A DNA stretch of 7,206 nucleotides from Clostridiaceae bacterium (GCA_016281115.1 JAEEHZ010000156.1:1-7206); one strand, 5' to 3'; shown: positions 1 through 6,593, counted from the stretch's first letter. The notes: generated by a model not told the origin, from the letters alone. Numbers and translations: made by a program.

Positions 1-1448
1 GCGGCATGGGTGCAAGCACGCTCCAGAACGGGACCGCCGAGCGACGCAAACGCGCCTGTGTCGGAAACAACGCTTGCCTTAACGCCCTGTATAATTCCGT
101 TTTCGTCACAGCCCATTGTAAAATCCATCTTAAAGGGATGACGTTTCGGATGAATAAGTATTGATTCCGCTCTGCTAAGCTTGACCTTGACAGGTACTCT
201 TGCTACATATGCAATCAAAGCGGCGTGGTGCTGAACGGACATATCTTCTTTTCCGCCGAAGCCGCCGCCTACAAGCTGGTTTTCAACAAGGCAATGATCA
301 TAATCTACGCCGAGCATCTGAGCGCACTCGTGAAGCGTGGTATGCGCGCTTTGGTCGGTTGTTAAAAGCTTGACACCGCCGTTATCAAGCGGCAGCGCAA
401 CACAGCACTCAGGCTCCAAAAACGCGTGCTCAGTCCACGGAGTTTCAAAATGGTGCGAAAGCACAAACTTTGAGTTTTTTATGGCTTCTTCTGCGTTGCC
501 TCTGGAAACATGCTTATAGGCTTGTACGTTGTTTTCATCAGTTTCAAATACAAGCGGTGCGTTTTCCTGTGCCGCTTCTTCCGGGTTATGAACTGCGTCT
601 AAAACCTCATATTCTACCTTAACAAGCTTTTTGGCGGCTTCAAGTGTTTCTCTGTCTTTTGCGCACACCAAAGCAACGGAATCGCCCAAATAGTGCGTTA
701 TCTCACCAACCGGTATCAATGTAGGCTGGTCTTTTTTTATATGTCCTACGTAGTTTTTGCCGGGTATATCCTTTGCCGTTAGAACGCATACCACTCCGGG
801 TAGGCTTTCCGCCTCTGTTGTGTCTATCGAAATCACACGGGCGCGAGGATATTCACTGCGAACGGCACTGCCGTAGCACATACCGTCCACATATACATCG
901 TCCGGGTATTTTCCGTAGCCCTGGACCTTTTCGGCAACGTCTATACGCTGCACACGGGAGCCGACCTCAAAATCTTTTTCATCGGAAGGTATTTTTCCTT
1001 CTCTGATTATCTTTGCGGCAAGCAAAATTCCGTCTATTATTTTTACATAGCCCGTACAGCGGCATATGTTGTTTCTTATGGCAAAAGCCGCTTCTTCCCT
1101 TGTGGGATTTTGATTAACGTCTATAAGCGATTTTGCCGCCATTATCATACCGGGTATGCAAAATCCGCACTGCACTGCACCCGCTTTACCGAAAGCGTAT
1201 GTATAAGCCTCTTTTTCAAAATCCGATAAGCCCTCAACGGTAATAACGGATTTTCCTTCCATTTTATCTGTTTGTAAAATACATGCCTTTGTGAGCTTTC
1301 CGTCAACAAGAACGTGGCAGGTACCGCACGCACCCTCGCTGCATCCGTCCTTTACGCTTGTAAGCTTAAGCTCATCGCGCAAATATCTGATAAGCTTTTG
1401 ATTTTTTTCTACCGTAACGGGCTTTCCGTTAACTGAAAATACAGCCAT
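1..1448 (-). CDS. Selenium-dependent xanthine dehydrogenase, [2Fe-2S]/molybdopterin fusion, partial (N-terminal 482 residues)
   Basis: A molybdenum hydroxylase of the xanthine dehydrogenase family, expected to oxidise purines such as xanthine in the cytoplasm. The frame is open from the ATG at 1448 to the left edge, so the C-terminal part of the molybdopterin domain is missing; the selenium-dependent family is usually about 850 residues. Residues 1-75 form a plant-type ferredoxin domain with C36, C41, C44 and C56. Residues 80-150 are the second [2Fe-2S] domain with QCGFC at 93-97 and CRC at 129-131. From about 165 onward comes the aldehyde oxidase/xanthine dehydrogenase hammerhead domain, then the molybdopterin domain with VGGGFGGKED at 393-402. 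No FAD domain is seen, so an FAD partner may be encoded elsewhere. The start is supported by AGAGGAG 8 bases upstream. Selenium dependence is inferred from the Fe-S/Moco fusion layout and the neighbouring selD, yqeB and yqeC. Another purine or N-heterocycle hydroxylase of the same family remains possible. Confidence 0.9.
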   Translation of the reverse strand, partial: MAVFSVNGKPVTVEKNQKLIRYLRDELKLTSVKDGCSEGACGTCHVLVDGKLTKACILQTDKMEGKSVITVEGLSDFEKEAYTYAFGKAGAVQCGFCIPGMIMAAKSLIDVNQNPTREEAAFAIRNNICRCTGYVKIIDGILLAAKIIREGKIPSDEKDFEVGSRVQRIDVAEKVQGYGKYPDDVYVDGMCYGSAVRSEYPRARVISIDTTEAESLPGVVCVLTAKDIPGKNYVGHIKKDQPTLIPVGEITHYLGDSVALVCAKDRETLEAAKKLVKVEYEVLDAVHNPEEAAQENAPLVFETDENNVQAYKHVSRGNAEEAIKNSKFVLSHHFETPWTEHAFLEPECCVALPLDNGGVKLLTTDQSAHTTLHECAQMLGVDYDHCLVENQLVGGGFGGKEDMSVQHHAALIAYVARVPVKVKLSRAESILIHPKRHPFKMDFTMGCDENGIIQGVKASVVSDTGAFASLGGPVLERACTHA

Positions 1449-1468
1449 ACAGCATACTCCTCTTTGAG

Positions 1469-1482
1469 TTTGTTTAAACAAA
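1469..1482. promoter_or_regulatory. 14-bp perfect palindrome in the xdh leader
   Basis: TTTGTTTAAACAAA is a perfect dyad without spacer. It lies about 30 bases downstream of the predicted xdh transcription start and 6 bases upstream of its ribosome site (1457-1463). The position would suit a repressor acting as a roadblock. It could also be a chance AT-rich palindrome; no matching copy was noticed elsewhere in the window. Confidence 0.35.
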
Positions 1483-1518
1483 TCATATTTAATGTTCAAG
1501 TGTGCCATCATTTTATTA

Positions 1519-1547
1519 ATTTTAACATATCAGAGTAAAAAAATCAA
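1519..1547 (-). promoter_or_regulatory. Predicted sigma-A promoter of the xdh gene
   Basis: On the minus strand, TTGATT (1542-1547) and TAAAAT (1519-1524) are separated by exactly 17 bases. Transcription would start near 1512, giving a leader of about 60 bases that holds a palindrome and the AGAGGAG ribosome site. A terminator at 1594-1633 separates this promoter from the upstream yedE-tusA unit, so xdh probably depends on it. Confidence 0.6.
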
Positions 1548-1564
1548 TTATAAAGCCGCCATTT

Positions 1565-1588
1565 CGTTATTCTATTATTCAAATCACG
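1565..1588. promoter_or_regulatory. Candidate ModE-like box upstream of the xdh promoter
   Basis: CGTTAT (1565-1570), 12 bases, then ATCACG (1583-1588): a dyad with one mismatch in six and 24 bp overall. The same architecture with perfect arms occurs over the yedE promoter (3044-3067). The centre lies about 65 bases upstream of the predicted xdh start, a usual place for an activator. The assignment to a ModE-type regulator is inferred from resemblance to the known ModE box and from the ModE-like gene at the right end of the window. Confidence 0.35.
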
Positions 1589-1593
1589 CTCTG

Positions 1594-1633
1594 AAAAAAC
1601 AAGTCCGCAAATCGGCGTAAGCTGACTTGCGGA
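1594..1633 (-). terminator. Rho-independent terminator after the tusA-like gene
   Basis: Read on the minus strand, arms TCCGCAAGTCAGC and GCCGATTTGCGGA pair around a TTAC loop with one A-C mismatch and two G-U pairs. They are followed by CTTG and a run of six T (1594-1599). It begins 18 bases after the tusA-like stop, so it should end the yedE-tusA transcript before xdh. Confidence 0.85.
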
Positions 1634-1651
1634 TCTGTAAATCATTATGTA

Positions 1652-1858
1652 TTATTTCTTCTTGAGAGTGAGCTCAAATTCTCCGTCTTTTTTCGTTACT
1701 TCAACATCGTACTTTTGAGAATTTGCATATCTTGTGATATTCTCAACGCATACCATGCTGTCCACCTGAACCTTGAGTTCATTTGGGGAAGATTTTTTTA
1801 CTTCATTCTGTACCATGACTACGGGCATGGGACAGCTTAAACCTCTGGCATCGATCAT
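1652..1858 (-). CDS. TusA/YedF-like sulfur (selenium) carrier protein
   Basis: A 68-residue protein of the TusA/SirA/YedF family, small cytoplasmic carriers that hold sulfur as a persulfide on a conserved cysteine. The N-terminal signature is clear: ARGLSCPMPV with the CPxP motif at C9-P10-M11-P12. A second cysteine, C37, lies in DSMVCVEN. The length is normal for a single-domain TusA. The start ATG overlaps the stop of the upstream yedE by 4 bases (ATGA), so translation is probably coupled. A purine-rich GGGAGG lies about 10 bases upstream, within yedE. Fused or adjacent YedE-TusA pairs are known in thiosulfate uptake and in selenium metabolism; with selD, yqeB and yqeC nearby, a role in passing selenium is the likelier reading but is inferred. 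The gene ends just before a strong terminator. Confidence 0.88.
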   Translation of the reverse strand: MIDARGLSCPMPVVMVQNEVKKSSPNELKVQVDSMVCVENITRYANSQKYDVEVTKKDGEFELTLKKK

Positions 1859-2964
1859 GCTTTTTTAGCCTCCCTCTGTTTAAGTGTATTAATTATTGAT
1901 ATTATAAGCAATACGGCAAAGCCGATAGCTACTGCTATTTTTCCTGCGTCGCCTATTCCGCCGACAACGAGTGTTTTACCGTCTTCGGCGAGCTTATCTG
2001 CGCCGCCTGCGAGACCGAAGTTATGCGCAAAAGCCGCGCCTACTATCATACCGAGTACTGTAACTGCACTGTCGCCGTTGCCTTCGCCCGCGAGTATGAG
2101 CTGTCTTAAGGGGCATCCTCCGAGCAACACGCTGCCCCAGCCGACAAGAACCATGCCTAAAAGGTTCCAAAGCTGGCTTGAGTGTGCGATGGGCTGGAGA
2201 TTTGCGGAAAAGCCCTTGAAGTTGCCGAGAATAATGTTGCCTACGAGTACAACAAGGAAAATCACACCAAAGCCTGCGAGCAAATTGAAATCCTTAAACA
2301 TAACAGCGTCACGCATACCGCCTACCATGCAAATGCGTGATCTCTGAGCAAGCGCGCCTACAACAAGGGCAACCAAAAGCGACAAAATAAGCGGAGCGTG
2401 CTTTGAGCCGGGACCCTCCTCAGAGAAAGCCAAAACCGAAGGCACTGCGATAAGAAGCACGAGTAAGCCTATCATAATTCCCGGTAAAGCGATGCCGTCA
2501 CTTAATGTAACTGCGTGACTGCGCTTGAGCGAAAAACCTTTTTTGAGGAAGAATATTCCTATCAAAATGCCGAGAGCAAAGCCTACAAGACCTACAAACG
2601 CGTTAAGGTCGCCGCCGCCCATACGAAGGACCATTCTCAAAGGACAGCCGAGGAATACGAGCGCGCCTATCATAACGAATGCACCGATAATAAAACGTGT
2701 GGCAGGTGAAGAACCGGCTTTGGGCTTAAACTCGCCTCTGATAACGGCTAATATAGTTGAGCCTAAAACAAGACCTATGATTTCGGGGCGGATGTACTGA
2801 ACAACGGGGGCTGTGTGCATTTTTGTCGCGCCTGCTATGTCACGCAGGAAGCAAGCGATACAAAAGCCCATGTTTGCGGGGTTGCCGAACGCTGTAAGCA
2901 CCAGTGCGGCTATGCCTATAACAGCACCGGTTATCAGAACCCACAGATTGATTTTCTTACTCAT
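1855..2964 (-). CDS. yedE: YedE-type selenium metabolism membrane protein (YeeE/YedE family)
   Basis: A 369-residue polytopic membrane protein of the YeeE/YedE (sulfur transport) family. It appears to be built of two related halves. The first carries FCIACFLRD (C35, C38) and GCPLRMVLRMGGGD (C107). The second carries SRICMVGGMRD (C212) and GCPLRQLILAGEGNGD (C284). Hydrophobic stretches fill the spaces between these motifs. In the related thiosulfate importer YeeE (TsuA), conserved cysteines line the substrate path, so these residues are likely the functional ones here. Family members next to selD are proposed selenium transporters; the exact substrate is not shown by the sequence. The start at 2964 has AAGGAG 8 bases upstream. 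The stop overlaps the tusA-like start by 4 bases. Transcription probably starts near 3045 from its own promoter, and lysR lies immediately upstream in the same orientation. Confidence 0.88.
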   Translation of the reverse strand: MSKKINLWVLITGAVIGIAALVLTAFGNPANMGFCIACFLRDIAGATKMHTAPVVQYIRPEIIGLVLGSTILAVIRGEFKPKAGSSPATRFIIGAFVMIGALVFLGCPLRMVLRMGGGDLNAFVGLVGFALGILIGIFFLKKGFSLKRSHAVTLSDGIALPGIMIGLLVLLIAVPSVLAFSEEGPGSKHAPLILSLLVALVVGALAQRSRICMVGGMRDAVMFKDFNLLAGFGVIFLVVLVGNIILGNFKGFSANLQPIAHSSQLWNLLGMVLVGWGSVLLGGCPLRQLILAGEGNGDSAVTVLGMIVGAAFAHNFGLAGGADKLAEDGKTLVVGGIGDAGKIAVAIGFAVLLIISIINTLKQREAKKA

Positions 2965-3001
2965 AGATATTTCTCCTTTGTATGAATAAAAATTTGATAT
3001 G

Positions 3002-3035
3002 GGGCAAATTTACTGTTTATATACAAAATCCGCCC
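3002..3035 (-). promoter_or_regulatory. Hairpin in the yedE 5' leader
   Basis: In the predicted yedE transcript, GGGCGGATTT (3026-3035) can pair over ten positions with AAATTTGCCC (3002-3011), including two G-U pairs, around a 14-base loop. It starts about 10 bases after the predicted transcription start and ends some 23 bases before the ribosome site. No T-run follows, so it is not a plain terminator. It may stabilise the RNA or be a small regulatory structure, or have no function. Confidence 0.35.
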
Positions 3036-3043
3036 GCACTTAT

Positions 3044-3067
3044 CGTTATTTATTCTAAAATATAACG
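3044..3067. promoter_or_regulatory. Candidate ModE-like box over the yedE core promoter
   Basis: CGTTAT (3044-3049), 12 bases, ATAACG (3062-3067): a perfect 6-bp dyad of 24 bp overall. It spans the -10 element at 3052-3057 and the predicted start site near 3045, so a bound protein should block RNA polymerase. The CG-TAT/ATA-CG layout and length resemble the ModE box as I recall it from Proteobacteria. A degenerate copy with the same spacing sits upstream of xdh (1565-1588). Confidence 0.45.
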
Positions 3068-3080
3068 GTATATATGTCAA
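3052..3080 (-). promoter_or_regulatory. Predicted sigma-A promoter of yedE-tusA
   Basis: On the minus strand, a consensus TTGACA (3075-3080) is followed after 17 bases by TAGAAT (3052-3057), five of six matches to TATAAT. Transcription would begin near 3045, leaving a leader of about 80 bases. The strong consensus suggests control by repression; the -10 lies inside a 24-bp dyad (3044-3067). Confidence 0.75.
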
Positions 3081-3091
3081 ACACATAATTT

Positions 3092-3131
3092 CGATAAAGT
3101 GCAATAATTATCGACTTTTTCGATAATTATT
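3092..3131. promoter_or_regulatory. Array of CGATAA half-sites, likely LysR-type operator upstream of yedE
   Basis: Three half-sites lie in alternating orientation: CGATAA (3092-3097), TTATCG (3108-3113) and CGATAA (3121-3126). The last two belong to a perfect 12-bp inverted repeat, AATAATTATCGA (3103-3114) and TCGATAATTATT (3120-3131), with a 5-base loop. The array sits roughly 47 to 86 bases upstream of the predicted yedE start, the region where LysR regulators usually bind, and reaches the last base of the lysR stop codon. A fourth TTATCG lies at 3040-3045. Binding by the neighbouring LysR protein is inferred. Confidence 0.5.
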
Positions 3132-4033
3132 CAATCTTCTCTTACAAATTGGGACACAAACGCCTGCTCCTTATCACTGAGCGAAATGTCATTTTTATAG
3201 ACCATATATATTTTTCTGATCAGGGGCTTTTCGTCTATTTCAAATTTAAGGATCTCGCCCGATTTTACTTCATCGTTGACTGCAAGCTCAGACATTACGG
3301 CAACGCCTATTCCGCGCTTAACCATTTGCTTTTGGGCTTCAAGATTATTAACTCTCGCCGATATATCAAGCTCCTTTACGGAAAAGCCCATTCCGCTTAA
3401 ATAATTATCGAGAGTTCTGTCAGTACCGGACCCTTCTTCGCGCACTATCATGGGATTATTTAAAAGTTCTTTCCCTAAAACACCGCATTTTTTATGTTGC
3501 TTGAAATGAGTATTATTTTGTGTTATAAGCACAAGCTTATCATTCACAACAGGTGTATATGTATAGCCGTTTGACTCCATTACTGCACCTACAAAGCCGA
3601 TACGCACCGCACCCTCTTTTAACAGCCTGTGTATCTCTGCCGAATCGCCGCCCCTTATCTCAAATCGGATATCGGGTTTTTCTTTTTTGAACATCTCTAT
3701 ATACGCCGGCAATACGCATTGCGACGGTACTGTAGATGCGCCTAAAAGCAGTCTGTTGCCATTATGCTTTGCATTGAAAAGTGTTGTAAGCTCTCCGCAA
3801 TCAAAAAGTATTCTTTTTGCTATGGGATATACACGCTCGCCATCCGGCGTTAAGCGCACGGAGTGCCTGTTTTCCCTTACGAATAGCTGTCTGCCTAATA
3901 TATTTGATAACTCGCTTATATGTGCGCTCAGAGTAGACTGGCTTAAAAATACCGATTCTGCCGCACGTGAAAAGCTGCCGTGTTCAGCAACCGCCACAAA
4001 TGCTTCTAATTGTTTAAGCGTAACAGATGACAT
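3131..4033 (-). CDS. LysR-family transcriptional regulator, selenium metabolism-associated type
   Basis: A 300-residue LysR-type regulator of normal length. Residues 1-60 form the winged helix-turn-helix, with FVAVAEHGSFSRAAE then SQSTLSAHISELSNILG (about 31-47). After the linker, the effector-binding domain begins near residue 85 (LLLGASTVPSQCVLP) and runs to the end. I chose ATG at 4033, preceded by AGGTG at 6 bases; a GTG at 4042 would add three residues but lies within that ribosome site. The gene follows selD after a 38-base gap with no convincing promoter, so it is probably the last gene of the DUF3343-yqeC-yqeB-selD operon. LysR proteins linked to selenium genes are a recognised subgroup; its effector is unknown. 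The half-site array between it and yedE makes yedE-tusA the likely target. General sulfur regulators of the CysB/CysL type are the main alternative. Confidence 0.85.
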   Translation of the reverse strand: MSSVTLKQLEAFVAVAEHGSFSRAAESVFLSQSTLSAHISELSNILGRQLFVRENRHSVRLTPDGERVYPIAKRILFDCGELTTLFNAKHNGNRLLLGASTVPSQCVLPAYIEMFKKEKPDIRFEIRGGDSAEIHRLLKEGAVRIGFVGAVMESNGYTYTPVVNDKLVLITQNNTHFKQHKKCGVLGKELLNNPMIVREEGSGTDRTLDNYLSGMGFSVKELDISARVNNLEAQKQMVKRGIGVAVMSELAVNDEVKSGEILKFEIDEKPLIRKIYMVYKNDISLSDKEQAFVSQFVRED

Positions 4034-4071
4034 TATTTTCACCTACTTAAAAATATGTTGTATAAATAAGC

Positions 4072-5109
4072 TTAATGCAAATAAATACGCGCGCCGCCGC
4101 TGTATTTTTTAACAGTGCCTATTCTTTGCGCCGACGGAACAACGCCTCTGAGTTCCTCATATAATGCATCTGCATCATCGGGATGCACGGCGATAAGCAA
4201 GCCTCCGGATGTCTGCGGATCATAAAGCATATCCTGTTTCGCAAGCTCAATGTCGCCGCTGTCTACATACGCTTCGGCGAAATTTCTGTTGCGGTACATA
4301 CCCTCGGGCAAAATGCCCATGCGCGCAAATTCCAACGATTCTTCAATTAAATCTATATCATTTACATTAATATGTATCTCAACATCGCTGCCTTGTGCCA
4401 TTTCACAGCTATGCCCCAAAAGAGCAAAGCCCGTTACATCCGTACAGGAATGAACGCGATATTTTACCATAGCGTCTCGTGCCGATTTATTAAGCGTAGT
4501 CATAAGCTTTATCGCAAATTGCATTGTTTCTTCAGATACAAGGTCCGCTTTAGCCGCTGTTGTCAAAATTCCTATACCAATGGGCTTTGTGAGCAGCAAA
4601 ACGTCGCCCTCTTTGGCACCGCTGTTTGTAAGCACCCGATCGGGATGAACAAAGCCTGTCACCGCAAGGCCGTATTTAGGCTCGTCGTCCAGAATGCTGT
4701 GACCGCCCGTTATTATAGCGCCTGCCTCATACGCTTTGTCATAGCCGCCTCGCAATATTTGATGCACCGCTTCCTTCGGCAGATCCTTCGGTACAGCCAT
4801 GATATTTAGCGCGAGCTTTGGCTCGCCGCCCATCGCGTACACATCGGAAAGCGCGTTTGTCGCCGCTATTGCGCCGAATGTATAGGGATCGTCGGCTATA
4901 GGCGGAAAAAAATCCACGGTTTGCACTAATGCCAAATCATCCGACACTTTATACACGCTTGCATCGTCGCTTTTATCAAAGCCAACGAGGAGATTGGGAT
5001 CACTTCGCACCTTTATTCCCTCAAGCAGCTTGGCAAGTACGCCTGCGCCGACCTTTGCGCCGCATCCGGCACAATTTGCAAGCTTTGTAAGCTTCACTTT
5101 GTTTTCCAT
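4072..5109 (-). CDS. selD: Selenide, water dikinase (selenophosphate synthase)
   Basis: SelD makes selenophosphate from selenide and ATP, the activated selenium donor in the cell. The protein is 345 residues, the usual length. The catalytic region reads CAGCGAK with C16 and K19, matching the essential Cys17 and Lys20 of E. coli SelD; the codon is TGC, so this is a cysteine rather than selenocysteine form. The metal/ATP ligands are present in FDKSDDASVY (D49), TVDFFPP (D66) and NALSDVYAMGG (D89), and the C-terminal DPQTSGGLL motif is intact. I chose ATG at 5109 because AAGGGGGA lies 7 bases upstream and the alignment to SelD begins there; the frame extends upstream to 5226 but that part is inside yqeB. 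The start lies one base past the yqeB stop, so the two are translationally coupled. Placement beside yqeB/yqeC points to selenium for a molybdenum cofactor. Confidence 0.96.
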   Translation of the reverse strand: MENKVKLTKLANCAGCGAKVGAGVLAKLLEGIKVRSDPNLLVGFDKSDDASVYKVSDDLALVQTVDFFPPIADDPYTFGAIAATNALSDVYAMGGEPKLALNIMAVPKDLPKEAVHQILRGGYDKAYEAGAIITGGHSILDDEPKYGLAVTGFVHPDRVLTNSGAKEGDVLLLTKPIGIGILTTAAKADLVSEETMQFAIKLMTTLNKSARDAMVKYRVHSCTDVTGFALLGHSCEMAQGSDVEIHINVNDIDLIEESLEFARMGILPEGMYRNRNFAEAYVDSGDIELAKQDMLYDPQTSGGLLIAVHPDDADALYEELRGVVPSAQRIGTVKKYSGGARIYLH

Positions 5110-5110
5110 G

Positions 5111-5908
5111 TTAAAATCCCCCTTTTTCCGTGTATAAATGAAGTATTGCCTCCAAAACGCCTCCTGCAACAGCAAGCGCTTTATCAGATACCGTATAGCA
5201 GTATTCTTTTTTGCCCCTCGGGTCAACGTCTCCTGCTTTCATACCTTTGTATGTTTTAGTTCCGTCCGCGAGCAAGCCGCGTAAAACTCCGCTTATAGTG
5301 CACTTCATTGGTTTATCACCCACATAGCCGACAATATCGCCTGCTTGAACTTCATCTCCTATACTGTGAGTTCCTCTGAAAATGCCGTCATCAGGCGCGC
5401 GAAGCACTCGCTCACCCGCGAAACCTCCTATAAGCCCCGGTATATTAGTGTTCGGGAGCGCGCTGCCTTTGTAGATAACACGCCCTAATGTGTGTCCTCT
5501 CATTGTTTCCACAACAGCGTGACAGTCAACGCCTGCCTCAAAGCCCGGTCCCACACCTATGACGATTGGCGCGTCTGTTATTTTGGTTCCTAAATTACGC
5601 TTTGCAAGTATAGCGTCTATTAACACATCGGGGCATAACTCTTCACGGCATTTGCAATCGGGATCGGCAAACACAGGCAAAATGTCTCTTTTCATAAGCT
5701 CCCTTGCGTGAGTGATATTTTCCGCAAGCTGTGCGCTTACGTCTTCCACATCTGCACGTCTGTTCACTACAGCCTCAGAAAAGGACACTGTGCGCCTTAT
5801 ACTTGTGGGATGCTCTATGTCGGTCATGATAACATCAAATCCGCTGTGCCAAAGCCGAAGTGCTATACCGCTTGCAAGGTCTCCGGCTCCTCTTATGAGC
5901 GCAAGCAT
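5111..5908 (-). CDS. yqeB: Selenium-dependent molybdenum hydroxylase maturation protein YqeB (EF2563 family)
   Basis: A 265-residue protein of the YqeB/EF2563 family, found in genomes with selenium-dependent molybdenum hydroxylases and needed, by association, for fitting selenium to the molybdenum cofactor; the chemistry is not settled. The N-terminus has a Rossmann-like RGAGDLASG (6-14) followed by a beta-alpha pattern. A cysteine cluster DPDCKCREELC (C85, C87, C92) follows. The family signature GVGPGFEAGVDCHAVVETMRGH (118-139) brings C129, H130 and H139. Near the C-terminus is a biotinyl/barrel-like stretch (GDEVQAGDIVGYVGD). ATG at 5908 has AAGGAGG 7 bases upstream. The start overlaps the end of yqeC by 16 bases, and selD begins one base after its stop, so yqeC, yqeB and selD form a tightly coupled block. 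Confidence 0.93.
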   Translation of the reverse strand: MLALIRGAGDLASGIALRLWHSGFDVIMTDIEHPTSIRRTVSFSEAVVNRRADVEDVSAQLAENITHARELMKRDILPVFADPDCKCREELCPDVLIDAILAKRNLGTKITDAPIVIGVGPGFEAGVDCHAVVETMRGHTLGRVIYKGSALPNTNIPGLIGGFAGERVLRAPDDGIFRGTHSIGDEVQAGDIVGYVGDKPMKCTISGVLRGLLADGTKTYKGMKAGDVDPRGKKEYCYTVSDKALAVAGGVLEAILHLYTEKGGF

Positions 5909-6567
5909 ATGTATTCCTCCTTCTTAAGGCTGCCTGCTACGGTCGGCATATCAAGCATACTTGCAAGTGTACGTGCATTATTTAAAGCCGCTTCATCTTC
6001 TGCTTTATTTATATATAAACAGTCTCCAAAGCCCTCTTTTGTTATAACACGCCTTACCGTTTCCGGTGTTACGGGCGAGTGTATGTCAACTCCCGTAATT
6101 TCCGCATATAATTCCGGTCTGTGGCAAATTTTGGATACAGGCTTTCCGAAAGCATCCGCTCCAATTACAAGAACAGTTAAGTTTGTGTTTTTGGGAATAA
6201 CAGGCTCATATTCCGCATGGGCCTTAAGCGGAAGCTTATGCGCGCCGTCAGCTTCAACTATAATATAATCGGCAAGTCTTTTTAGTTTTTCAAATCCTAT
6301 ACCGGGTGCCGCAAGCTTACCCCCGGCGGTTTTTGTACCTGCACAAATCACTCGATGCGTTTGTAATGCTTCGGCAATGCTTTCTTCCGACGCGTCAGTT
6401 AAAACATAAAAACCTTCCGGCTTGTAAATCTTAGTAGATGTGCATATAATAACAGTACCTAAAGCCGATAACTCGTTTGCAAGCTTGTACATTAATGTGG
6501 TTTTTCCGCCGCCGCCTATAAGTGCGGTAATGCCGTGTTTTATATTCAGCATTTGAGAAATTTTCAT
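5893..6567 (-). CDS. yqeC: Selenium-dependent hydroxylase accessory protein YqeC
   Basis: A 224-residue P-loop NTPase of the YqeC family, an accessory protein of selenium-dependent molybdenum hydroxylases. The Walker A loop GGGGKTT lies at 18-24, then CTSTKIYKPE (42-51), the acidic VEADGAHKLPLKAH (104-117), GADAFGKP (136-143), HRPEL (149-153) and a guanine-type INKAED (186-191). It probably uses ATP or GTP to assist cofactor handling, but its reaction is unknown. I chose ATG at 6567: AGAGGT lies 8 bases upstream, and the Walker A then sits close to the N-terminus as in the family. An ATG at 6594 or TTG at 6597, next to the stop of the upstream gene, would add 9-10 residues and lacks a good ribosome site. 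The 3' end overlaps yqeB by 16 bases. Confidence 0.92.
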   Translation of the reverse strand: MKISQMLNIKHGITALIGGGGKTTLMYKLANELSALGTVIICTSTKIYKPEGFYVLTDASEESIAEALQTHRVICAGTKTAGGKLAAPGIGFEKLKRLADYIIVEADGAHKLPLKAHAEYEPVIPKNTNLTVLVIGADAFGKPVSKICHRPELYAEITGVDIHSPVTPETVRRVITKEGFGDCLYINKAEDEAALNNARTLASMLDMPTVAGSLKKEEYICLRS

Positions 6568-6593
6568 TTCAGTGTACCTCTGTGTTTTACTCA

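Noticed and set aside
1145..1333. Minus-strand open frame of 62 codons inside xdh
   Set aside because: It is an out-of-frame shadow of the [2Fe-2S] domain, whose cysteine motifs are continuous in the real frame.
3103..3131. Inverted repeat after lysR as a rho-independent terminator
   Set aside because: The stem is almost entirely A/T and no T-run follows on the minus strand. Its half-sites recur nearby, so an operator is the better reading.
4044..4077. Separate lysR promoter (TTGCAT, 17 bases, CATATT)
   Set aside because: Only three and four of six bases match the consensus elements, and the gap to selD is 38 bases, so read-through from the operon is more likely.
3687..4112. Plus-strand open frame of 141 codons opposite lysR and the end of selD
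   Set aside because: It is antisense to a well-supported LysR gene and has no recognisable motif.
5110..5226. N-terminal extension of the selD frame up to 5226
   Set aside because: The added 39 residues lie wholly within the yqeB coding region and do not look like SelD. The ATG at 5109 has a strong ribosome site and fits the family N-terminus.
5708..6268. Plus-strand open frame of 186 codons opposite yqeB and yqeC
   Set aside because: It is antisense to two clearly recognised genes, spans their junction, and its translation shows no family features.
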